A DNA stretch of 64,000 nucleotides, taken from the NCBI RefSeq assembly GCF_900101885.1, contig NZ_FNAN01000001.1:434001-498000 (forward strand), in the 5' to 3' direction. Below, one piece after another: positions 42,113 through 49,185 of the stretch (position 1 is its first letter; every line of letters begins with the position of its first letter). This DNA is from Dyadobacter soli (GTDB taxonomy: Bacteria > Bacteroidota > Bacteroidia > Cytophagales > Spirosomataceae). The position numbers and the translations under genes were made by a program. The notes under the pieces were generated by a model, which ran no database searches, was not told where the DNA came from, and was given only the letters and a program-made list of their open reading frames with translations.

Positions 42113-43240
42113 ATGGAAACGATGAGTAAGACGATATTTGACGCTGCGGAAATACGGGGGCGGAAACTGGCAAACCGCCTCGTGGTAGCGCCCATGACGC
42201 GTGTGAGCGCAATGGCCGCAGGCGTGCCTACGCAGGAGATGGCGGACTATTATGAAGCATTTGCGGCGGGAGGCTTCGGGATGATCATTACCGAAGGCAC
42301 TTATACGGATGAACTTTTCAGCAAGGCCAATCGCAACCAGCCCGGTGTCGCCAATGAGGCGCAAATGAGCGGCTGGAAGGGTGTTGTGACGGCGGTTCGT
42401 CGCCACAATGCACTTATTATTAACCAGCTGATGCACGGCGGTGCATTGTCCGAAACCGGAGAGGAGACGATCGCGCCTTCCGCGGTACAGCCTGTCGGAC
42501 TGCGTTCAACGGACCATTCGGTGCCGCCCAGCCCATTTCCGATGCCGCGAGAAATGCAGGCGGAGGATTTTGAGCATGTCAAAAACGGCTACGTCAATGC
42601 GGCATTGCTGGCATATGCGGCAGGCTTCGATGGGGTGGAGCTGCATGCGGCCAACGGTTACCTGTTCGATCAGTTCATTACGCCGCATACTAACCTCCGC
42701 ACCGATGAATACGGCGGCGACGAGCGAAACCGGCTGCGGTTTTTAATGGAGGTATATCGCGCTGTGAAAGCGGCATTGCCGGCGAGCTTTATCGTCGGGA
42801 TACGGGTTTCTGAAAGCAAGGTGAATGACCTCACATACCGCTGGCCGGGCGGCGCGGAAACGGCGCGACGGATTTTTACGGTACTGGCCGAAATCGATCC
42901 GGATTATGTGCATATCGCAGCCGAAGGCGGCCGCTGGGAGCGTGAATGCCTTTATCCCGACGGAACTTCTTCTAATAGCATTGCAAAAAGCATTCTCAAA
43001 TCGCCGGTGATAGCCAACGGCGGAATGCACGATGTGGCGTTGGCCGAAACCCTGCTGAATAGCAACGCGGCCGACCTGGTATCGATCGGCCGCGCGGCTA
43101 TTGCTTCTCCCAACTGGCCGGAACTGGTTGCTGCCGGGCAGCCGGTAGTACCTTTCTTCAAAGAGCTGATCAAGCCCAGCCTCACGCTCTCGCATACACG
43201 ACGCGTACGAGAACAATGCAACGAGTCGGCGTTCTGCTGA
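42113..43240 (+). CDS. NADH:flavin oxidoreductase / Old Yellow Enzyme family protein
   Basis: 375 residues, FMN-binding TIM barrel: NRLVVAPMTRVSA near the N-terminus, ITEGTYTD, QLMHGG, the substrate-binding HAANGYLFDQF (His-x-x-Asn pair), EYGGDERNRLRFLMEV, and VSIGRAAIASPNW near the end. It reduces activated alkenes such as enones, nitro compounds or quinones with NAD(P)H. It is divergent from higBA by 149 bp and convergent with the blaR1-like gene. Its stop codon lies inside an 18-bp palindrome. Confidence 0.92.
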   Translation: METMSKTIFDAAEIRGRKLANRLVVAPMTRVSAMAAGVPTQEMADYYEAFAAGGFGMIITEGTYTDELFSKANRNQPGVANEAQMSGWKGVVTAVRRHNALIINQLMHGGALSETGEETIAPSAVQPVGLRSTDHSVPPSPFPMPREMQAEDFEHVKNGYVNAALLAYAAGFDGVELHAANGYLFDQFITPHTNLRTDEYGGDERNRLRFLMEVYRAVKAALPASFIVGIRVSESKVNDLTYRWPGGAETARRIFTVLAEIDPDYVHIAAEGGRWERECLYPDGTSSNSIAKSILKSPVIANGGMHDVALAETLLNSNAADLVSIGRAAIASPNWPELVAAGQPVVPFFKELIKPSLTLSHTRRVREQCNESAFC

Positions 43241-43249
43241 TCAGCAGAA
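43232..43249. terminator. 18-bp perfect palindrome at a convergent junction
   Basis: TTCTGCTGA followed directly by its complement TCAGCAGAA spans the Old Yellow Enzyme stop codon and ends 4 bp before the blaR1-like stop. It has no loop and no T-run, so it may be a protein-binding site or weak transcription barrier instead of a terminator. Confidence 0.35.
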
Positions 43250-43253
43250 AGTG

Positions 43254-45209
43254 CTATTTGGCAGCGAAATCCGGCCGTTCGAAAACTTCATTGACCGGCC
43301 GGGTTTCGATCCACCAGATCTCGTTTACCGACGAATCATAGTATTTTGCCAGCCGGCCTTTGAGCAGCATTACCCTTTTTATCTCCTGTTTTTCGGGGAT
43401 CAGGTTGCTGCTGGCGCCGTACACCTGCCGGAAACCGTCGAGCAGATAGGGTTCGTTTTTCAACCTGGCCGGGTCGAAGGATTTGGCATCTTTTACTTGC
43501 ACATTGCCTTTCACCAATGCAGCCGGCGGGGCGTCTCGGTAAAGCGGGAAGGTAAGATAGGTGATTTCCGTACTCAAGTTGTTTTGCCCCCAATTCCGCT
43601 TTTCCTGATGTTCATTCAGCATGTACGGATAGTTTTTGAATGCATCATTAACTTCCCGTGGTGTCGCTTTTTTGCCGTCCAGAAAAATCTTCATCTCGCC
43701 CTCGTAGCCCACAAGCTGCTTTTTGCGGTCGAAATAGGCGCCTTTGTACAGCGTAATCACATTATTCGACCAGCGGTGCGTTTTGACAAAATCCACTCTC
43801 AGGGCCATTTCTTCCCGGTATGGTTTTACGTTATCAAGCAGGTAAGCTTTGAGCTCCGTGCGGGTATTCGAGGGATTGTATTTGTCGTAAAAGGGTTTGG
43901 AAAGGACTGAATAATAATGGTTTCGTAAGTCCGCCATCGAGCGCTTACGTATAAAGTAATAGTCGAAGCGTTCTCCGAAATTAAATCCGCCATGATAAGT
44001 TTCCTCGGAACCGAAGCTGAGGTAATGCTCAGGATCATCATAAATAATCTTATAGGTGTGACTTACGCCTTCCTCAGGCTTGACCGGCAATTCGGCGAAG
44101 TAAAAGCCGTCCTTGTCGGTTTTGATGGTTTTAATGTAAATGTCGTCGTGTTTGACCTCCAATGGTAAACCCGCGATCGGCGTTCCGGTTTCATCGAGCA
44201 GTAATCCGGCCATGTGCAGAAGATTCCGCGGTTTCCTTTCGCTGACTTCCACATTCGTTTTCCAGAAATTCCGCACTTTCTTCCCGCCGGGCTGGTCGGG
44301 CCGGAATGCGGCGAGCATTACCGCGAGCAGAGGCAGAATGAACAGAAAGCAGGCCGTCAATGCCCGTGGGCTCGCGTTCTTGTTCATCATCACAAAGCGC
44401 TGTTTCAATGAATGGTAGCCGAACTGGTTCACCAGCGAGAACTCGGGACCTACGGCCGCTTTCAGAAGCAGGTACTGGTAAGCTTTCGTATCCGGGTGGT
44501 TTTCAAGTACTTTCTGGTCGGCAATGTATTCGAGGTTCTGGCGGATGGCGCTGCGGATCAGCCACGCGAATGGGTTGAACCAGTTGATAATGCACAGGAT
44601 TTCGGACCATAGCACATCGAGTGAATGCCATTGCTGCACATGAATGTATTCGTGCAGGATCATATCCTGCAACTCGTCGGTTTTGTGCAAGTGCGGGTTG
44701 TAAAAAATGGCCCTTCCGAATGAGAACGGGCTCATTTCGAGATCGAAATGGAAAATTTTGACGCCGTCGTCCGAAATGAGCCGGGACTGCGACCTGATAC
44801 GGAGATAGGAGCGGATGTGTGCCAGCAAGCGCAAAGTCATCACCGCCACGCCGGCAAGCCAGATGTAAAAAATCCAGTCGGCGGTACTCCATGTCCAGGT
44901 TTCGGCGACTGTCGAGGGTGCAGCCGGGAAGCCCGGTGGAAAGCCTGGCGGGAAGGTCGCGGCCTCGGGTGCGGCTACGCGGGTGATGGAAGGCACGCTC
45001 TGCACGAATACACGTGCGGATGTGCGTTCAGGCGCTATGAAATGGTTGATATTGAAAGCGGGGAAGCAGAAGCAGAGAAAAGAGTATAGCCACAGATAGC
45101 GCCGGTTATCGTTGTAAAAAGTGAGTTTGCGCAGTATCAGGTGGTAAAAAAGGGCGATCAGGGCTAAGCCGACCGATAGTTTGAGCAGGTAATCCGGGAA
45201 TGACGACAT
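43254..45209 (-). CDS. BlaR1/MecR1-type M56 family sensor peptidase
   Basis: 651 residues. Membrane helices flank a cytoplasmic gluzincin domain with the HEYIH zinc motif (about residues 187-191), followed by the downstream Glu region. After a further membrane helix (about 285-305, LTACFLFILPLLAVMLAAF) the sensor part is not a penicillin-binding domain but about 340 residues including a CarboxypepD_reg-like fold (GLLLDETGTPIAGLPLEVKHDDIYIKTIKTD) and an unrecognised C-terminal domain. It probably cleaves or inactivates the BlaI-like repressor encoded 21 bp upstream when its unknown signal binds. No beta-lactamase gene is nearby. Confidence 0.85.
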   Translation of the reverse strand: MSSFPDYLLKLSVGLALIALFYHLILRKLTFYNDNRRYLWLYSFLCFCFPAFNINHFIAPERTSARVFVQSVPSITRVAAPEAATFPPGFPPGFPAAPSTVAETWTWSTADWIFYIWLAGVAVMTLRLLAHIRSYLRIRSQSRLISDDGVKIFHFDLEMSPFSFGRAIFYNPHLHKTDELQDMILHEYIHVQQWHSLDVLWSEILCIINWFNPFAWLIRSAIRQNLEYIADQKVLENHPDTKAYQYLLLKAAVGPEFSLVNQFGYHSLKQRFVMMNKNASPRALTACFLFILPLLAVMLAAFRPDQPGGKKVRNFWKTNVEVSERKPRNLLHMAGLLLDETGTPIAGLPLEVKHDDIYIKTIKTDKDGFYFAELPVKPEEGVSHTYKIIYDDPEHYLSFGSEETYHGGFNFGERFDYYFIRKRSMADLRNHYYSVLSKPFYDKYNPSNTRTELKAYLLDNVKPYREEMALRVDFVKTHRWSNNVITLYKGAYFDRKKQLVGYEGEMKIFLDGKKATPREVNDAFKNYPYMLNEHQEKRNWGQNNLSTEITYLTFPLYRDAPPAALVKGNVQVKDAKSFDPARLKNEPYLLDGFRQVYGASSNLIPEKQEIKRVMLLKGRLAKYYDSSVNEIWWIETRPVNEVFERPDFAAK

Positions 45210-45230
45210 GGCTGATAGCGTTTGGATGAA

Positions 45231-45590
45231 CTACTTCTTTCCTTCGATCAGGCCGATGATCTCTCTTAGTTCGTCGGCCGAAATCTTGTTCTTCTGTGCA
45301 AAAAAGCTCACGAGTTCCTTGTAAGAGTTCTCGAAATAATCTTTCACCACATTTCCCATAAACTTTTGTTTGTAAGCCTCTTCGGTGATTGCCGGCGCGT
45401 ACAAATAGGCGTTGCCGATCATCCGGCTCGTGAGGTAACCCTTCTTTTCGAGGTTTTTAATGGTCGATGCGACCGTCGTATAGGGTGGGACGGGAGGGGC
45501 CATGGCGTCCATAAAGGTTTTCACATTCCCTTCGCCGATTTTCCAGACGGCCAGCATGGCGTCCTGTTCCTGGATCGTTAATTTTTCCAT
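45231..45590 (-). CDS. BlaI/MecI/CopY family transcriptional repressor
   Basis: 119 residues. Winged helix of the penicillinase-repressor family: TIQEQDAMLAVWKIGEGNVKTFMDAM, PYTTVASTIKNLEKKGYL (recognition helix region with TTVAS) and YAPAITEEAYKQKFM. The C-terminal helices form the dimer and carry the usual protease-sensitive region. It is co-transcribed with the M56 sensor, and two dyads upstream of its start indicate autoregulation. Confidence 0.92.
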   Translation of the reverse strand: MEKLTIQEQDAMLAVWKIGEGNVKTFMDAMAPPVPPYTTVASTIKNLEKKGYLTSRMIGNAYLYAPAITEEAYKQKFMGNVVKDYFENSYKELVSFFAQKNKISADELREIIGLIEGKK

Positions 45591-45591
45591 A

Positions 45592-45628
45592 ACTACGATT
45601 TTTTCGTAATTCTACGAATGTTTCGTAG
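45592..45628 (-). promoter_or_regulatory. two BlaI-type dyad operators
   Basis: The same dyad TACGA-N5-TCGTA occurs twice, at 45594-45608 and 45613-45627, 19 bp centre to centre. The nearest half-site is only 3 bp upstream of the repressor start codon. BlaI/MecI repressors are known to bind such paired dyads in their own promoters. Confidence 0.75.
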
Positions 45629-45676
45629 TTGTGGCAAATATTTCAACTAAAAAATTAATTGGTTAAATGTAAATGC

Positions 45677-46324
45677 TTAAATGCCAGGATTCTGGCTTTT
45701 GTAAAACTGGACTTTCTTGAACATTTCGATCAGTGTCGAAACTTTCAGTTTTTCGAAAATACGCGCTTTGTAGGTACTCACCGAGCTTTCGGTAAGGTTG
45801 AGCTTGATCGCGATTTCTTTGGTCCAGTAACCTTCGATGAGCATATCCATCACTTCCAGCTCGCGTTGCGAAAGGTGTTCGAGCGGGTTCTCTCCGTTGG
45901 GTTTATTTTCGAGGGTATTGCGGAGAAGTTGCTGCTGCACAGCCGTGCTGATATAGTTGCCGACTTCGAGCATGGACAATATCGCTTTTTTGATCTCTTC
46001 CTGGGAAGCATTTTTGGACAGGAAGCCATTGGCGCCTGCCTTAATATAATGTAATGCGTAAATCTCTTCTTCGAGGCTCGAAAAGATCATGATCAATACT
46101 TTAGGCTGTATTTCCCGGATTTTTGGGATCATGTTGAAGCCTTCGCCGTCAGGGATGTTGATATCGAGCATCACCAGGTCGACCTGGTTACTGGTCAGCT
46201 GCGCGAGCGTCTCACTGAAAGAGCCAGCTTCATGGACAAGCACCGGGTTCAGCAAATCGAGGATCAAGAACCGGGTAGCGAGCCTGACAATCGCATGGTC
46301 TTCAACCAGTAAGATTTTTTTCAT
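45677..46324 (-). CDS. NarL/LuxR-type response regulator
   Basis: 215 residues. Receiver domain with acidic pocket (VEDH), phospho-acceptor Asp54 (VMLDINIPDG) and Lys in GFLSKNAS. C-terminal LuxR helix-turn-helix LSQRELEVMDMLIEGYWTKEIAIKLNLTESSVSTYKARIFEKL. No kinase gene is adjacent. It is divergent from a similar regulator at 46796 across a 471-bp spacer. Confidence 0.92.
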   Translation of the reverse strand: MKKILLVEDHAIVRLATRFLILDLLNPVLVHEAGSFSETLAQLTSNQVDLVMLDINIPDGEGFNMIPKIREIQPKVLIMIFSSLEEEIYALHYIKAGANGFLSKNASQEEIKKAILSMLEVGNYISTAVQQQLLRNTLENKPNGENPLEHLSQRELEVMDMLIEGYWTKEIAIKLNLTESSVSTYKARIFEKLKVSTLIEMFKKVQFYKSQNPGI

Positions 46325-46795
46325 TTTTTTAAGGAGGACTTATTTCAGTTTGCGACCGTTTCGTAACCTTTTGTGATTCAAGGTTTATCAAATAAATGCA
46401 GTAAATATTGAGTAAAACTCCTATTATTTAATGTAAAACTTATTCAGCGGTCTGTACAAGTTTACAGTTAAATAGCCGCTTCGGCAAAAAAAGTTTTACT
46501 TATCTCTACAAAAAATCCTTGCCAGCAAGCGCCGGAATGGCGTTTCAGTTGCATTTGTAGCCTGGTTTGCGGAATTGAAGCAGTTGAGGCTTCACACCAT
46601 GGGAAGATTTAAATAGAGTTTGTTTGAGTTGTGTTAGAGAAATTTCTACATTTACGTGTAGCCACGAAAGTGTAAAATTTATTCTTAATTTTACATCTTT
46701 TAATTGCGAACTACTTCCACGTTTGGAAGAAGCAAATTATGACAGTAGCATTTACGGGCCAGTTGCCCGGCTTCTGTTCGCCAACCAGCCATTTT
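46325..46795. other. 471-bp divergent spacer between two response regulator genes
   Basis: No credible gene. TGTAAAACTTATTC (46432-46445) and TGTAAAATTTATTC (46671-46684) are near-identical 14-mers about 240 bp apart, and AGAAATTTCT (46638-46647) is a perfect palindrome followed by a small CTACA/TGTAG hairpin. These are candidate binding sites for the flanking regulators. Confidence 0.5.
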
Positions 46796-47425
46796 ATGAA
46801 TATACTCATTATCGAGGACGAACCCCTGACCGTGCTGGGATTAAAGCAAAAGATCGGTGAGATCAATCCCACAACGACGGTTGACAGCGCTTCGTCGGTC
46901 GACACAGCTTATGACCTTGCGAGCCGGAATATTTACGAACTGATCATCCTCGATGTGGATATCAAAGGCAAGGCCGGGGCGGGCGTGGTGGAGCGGATGA
47001 AGGTGTTGTATCCCGGGACGGCCATTCTGGTGATTACCGATCTCGAAGAATCCATTTACGGGTTGCCGTATATGAAGGCAGGTGCGGACGGGTTTTTGTC
47101 AAAACTGGCATCGTCGGCCAAGTTCGACGAGGCGATCAGGGCCATGATGGTGATGGGAAAATACGCGAGTACGGCCTTGCAGCATCAGATTATACAGGAA
47201 AGCCAGGTGAACCGCTCTGTGCGTTACGTGAACCCGCTCATGAGTATCTCGGAAAGGGAGCGGCAGGTGATGAATCACCTCATCGCCGGCAAGTCGACAG
47301 GGGAGATCGCGGCCATCCTGAATATCAACAAAACCACCGTCGGAACGCATAAAATGCGGATTCTCAAAAAGATGCAGGTGAATAGCCTGATCAAGCTGAT
47401 CGAAAAAGTGACCATGCTGAGCTGA
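46796..47425 (+). CDS. NarL/LuxR-type response regulator
   Basis: 209 residues from ATG at 46796, where the receiver domain starts (MNILIIEDEP); an upstream ATG at 46739 would add 19 residues that do not fit. Phospho-acceptor Asp53 (ILDVDIKG), Lys in GFLSKLAS, LuxR helix-turn-helix ISERERQVMNHLIAGKSTGEIAAILNINKTTVGTHKMRILKKM. Similar to the regulators at 45677 and 47555, suggesting local duplication. No kinase is adjacent. Confidence 0.92.
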   Translation: MNILIIEDEPLTVLGLKQKIGEINPTTTVDSASSVDTAYDLASRNIYELIILDVDIKGKAGAGVVERMKVLYPGTAILVITDLEESIYGLPYMKAGADGFLSKLASSAKFDEAIRAMMVMGKYASTALQHQIIQESQVNRSVRYVNPLMSISERERQVMNHLIAGKSTGEIAAILNINKTTVGTHKMRILKKMQVNSLIKLIEKVTMLS

Positions 47426-47554
47426 CGGGAAAGCGCGATGCTGTCGAAGAATAATCGATATATTTCTACAAAACAGTGGGCGTCGGTTATCTGATAATAT
47501 TCCTAATATTGTACGAAATAATATCAAACCCTGTCTGTATCGGTCAGCACTTCT

Positions 47555-48187
47555 ATGAAATTTCTATGTATTGAGGACCACCCGCTCATTTTGCTGGGTC
47601 TGAAAATGGTATTTGCCGAATTTTATCCGCGGGCAACGGTGAGTCATGCCGAATCGTTCCAGGGCGCATTGTCGGTACTGGAACAGGAACGCTTCGATCT
47701 GGCCGTGCTGGACATCGACATTCCCGGTGGCGAGAATGTGCGGATGATGAAAATGATGCGTGAAAGGCAAGCCGGCCTCCCGATCCTGATCCATTCGGCT
47801 TTCGACGAGCGAGTTTACGCATTGCCGTATCTTCAAGCCGGTGCCGATGGCTTTATTTCCAAACAGGCGCCGCAGGAAGAATTCATGACAGCCGTTCACG
47901 CCATTCTCGACCACGGCCGCTACGTGAGCTACGATGTCCAGCAGATTTTCCTTTCGAGTTTTACCGACGTTACCGGCCGGACCACAGGCGGCAACCCGAT
48001 CATCACCCTCTCGCCCCGCGAACGCCGCGTGATGCAACTCATGACGGAAGGAAAATGGACAAAAGAAATCGCCGCGATCATGAACCTGAAAGAGAACACG
48101 ATCAGCACCTACAAACGGCGCATTTACGACAAGATGGAGGTAAAGGACCCGATTGAGTTGTCGAAGAAGATAGCGTTGTTTCGGTGA
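47555..48187 (+). CDS. NarL/LuxR-type response regulator
   Basis: 210 residues. Receiver with ED pocket, Asp53 (VLDIDIPGG), GFISKQAP lysine, and LuxR helix-turn-helix LSPRERRVMQLMTEGKWTKEIAAIMNLKENTISTYKRRIYDKM. Close in pattern to the gene at 45677 (shared WTKEIA and STYK motifs). It ends directly at the heptamer repeat region. No kinase is adjacent. Confidence 0.92.
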   Translation: MKFLCIEDHPLILLGLKMVFAEFYPRATVSHAESFQGALSVLEQERFDLAVLDIDIPGGENVRMMKMMRERQAGLPILIHSAFDERVYALPYLQAGADGFISKQAPQEEFMTAVHAILDHGRYVSYDVQQIFLSSFTDVTGRTTGGNPIITLSPRERRVMQLMTEGKWTKEIAAIMNLKENTISTYKRRIYDKMEVKDPIELSKKIALFR

Positions 48188-48403
48188 CGGTTGACCGCCG
48201 ACCGCCGACCGCCGACCGCCGACCGCCGATCGCCGACGGATGACAGACCATAGACCACGCCAACAACAAGTGATCGGCCGTCGGCGGTCGGTCGTCGGCG
48301 GTCAAAAAAAAACCACGGTCGATGCTCGATCGTCCATGGTCTCTTCGCGTACCTTCACCAAACAACCCCCTCGGCGGTCAGCGGTCGGTCGCCGCGGTCA
48401 AAC
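48188..48403. repeat. heptamer-based inverted repeat at a convergent gene junction (second copy)
   Basis: GACCGCC is repeated five times in perfect 7-bp register from 48193 to 48227 and continues as GATCGCC. It pairs with the complementary arm 48268-48305 (AAGTGATCGGCC ... GGCGGTCAA). Further heptamer-like words (GACCATA, GACCACG) and a third GGCGGTC-rich segment at 48371-48402 follow. The same arms and a shared GATCGTCCATG-like loop word are found at 19096-19247. Confidence 0.8.
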
Positions 48404-48406
48404 CCG

Positions 48407-49123
48407 CTACTTCGTCGGCTTCTTGAATATCGCCGGGTCAACCGGGGTGTTTATAGTGATCTTGTTGGTAATGAAAGACATCGTGCCCATTTGCGGGTTG
48501 CTGATTTCCATGGTGTTAGCGAATTTCACGCCGTCTACTTCTTTGTAGTCCGACATGTCGATCTCACCTTCGTTGCCGTTCATCGATACTTTCACTTTGG
48601 TTACCAGGTAGGTATTTGCATCGAGGAACTCGTCGATCACCTGACCGTCGGCGGTGGTGAGTTTGAGGTGGAAAACATCTTTTTTATCGACGCTTTCTTT
48701 GCCTACTAGCTCTACTTTATTGCCTTTTTCCTTGTAATTCACCAGTCCGCCGAATGGATCGAGGGAGCTCAGCTGCTGTTTCAACTGATCCGCGGGCATT
48801 TCTTCCGGCTCGCCGGTACCGCCCATCATCGTCGGGCGGATCATCCAGCCTTTTCCTTCGTCGACTACCTGCACCATGGTATTACCCATTACCGTCGACT
48901 CGTTGCGAACGGATTTGCCTACCACGAGTGTCGTTTTGTTCGGTATTTCCATGCCTTGAACCGCGAGTGAACGATCGGTGATCACGGTATTTACGGCCTT
49001 GATCTTGTCGAGTCCGCCGAGGGCGGCCACGTGTTTGTCTACGATCTCGTCCACCGACTGCGCGTAAGAGGCAGCGGAAACGAGCGCCACCGCCATTGTC
49101 CAAATTAGTTTGTTTGTTTTCAT
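48407..49123 (-). CDS. LolA-like outer-membrane lipoprotein-sorting family protein
   Basis: 238 residues with signal peptide (1-21, SAASYAQ). The mature part has the pattern of LolA/LppX-like half-barrels: VDEIVDKHVAALGGLDKIKAVNTV at the start, then long antiparallel strands, and VDGVKFANTMEISNPQMGTMSFITNKITINTPVDPAIFKKP at the end. Such proteins bind lipids or lipoprotein acyl chains in the periplasm. It follows the TonB-dependent receptor gene by 62 bp on the same strand, so both may serve one transport task. Confidence 0.8.
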   Translation of the reverse strand: MKTNKLIWTMAVALVSAASYAQSVDEIVDKHVAALGGLDKIKAVNTVITDRSLAVQGMEIPNKTTLVVGKSVRNESTVMGNTMVQVVDEGKGWMIRPTMMGGTGEPEEMPADQLKQQLSSLDPFGGLVNYKEKGNKVELVGKESVDKKDVFHLKLTTADGQVIDEFLDANTYLVTKVKVSMNGNEGEIDMSDYKEVDGVKFANTMEISNPQMGTMSFITNKITINTPVDPAIFKKPTK

Positions 49124-49185
49124 ACCGAAGTTTGTATTTGAGTTTAAACAGGCTTGTGTAAGTTGCTTGAAATGTGATCGTGCGC

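Noticed and set aside
46624..46860. Short plus-strand frame in the regulator spacer
   Set aside because: Runs into the start of the response regulator in another frame, with unlikely composition.
48188..48403. CRISPR array
   Set aside because: The repeats are 7 bp, directly adjacent, and lack unique spacers; no cas genes are nearby.
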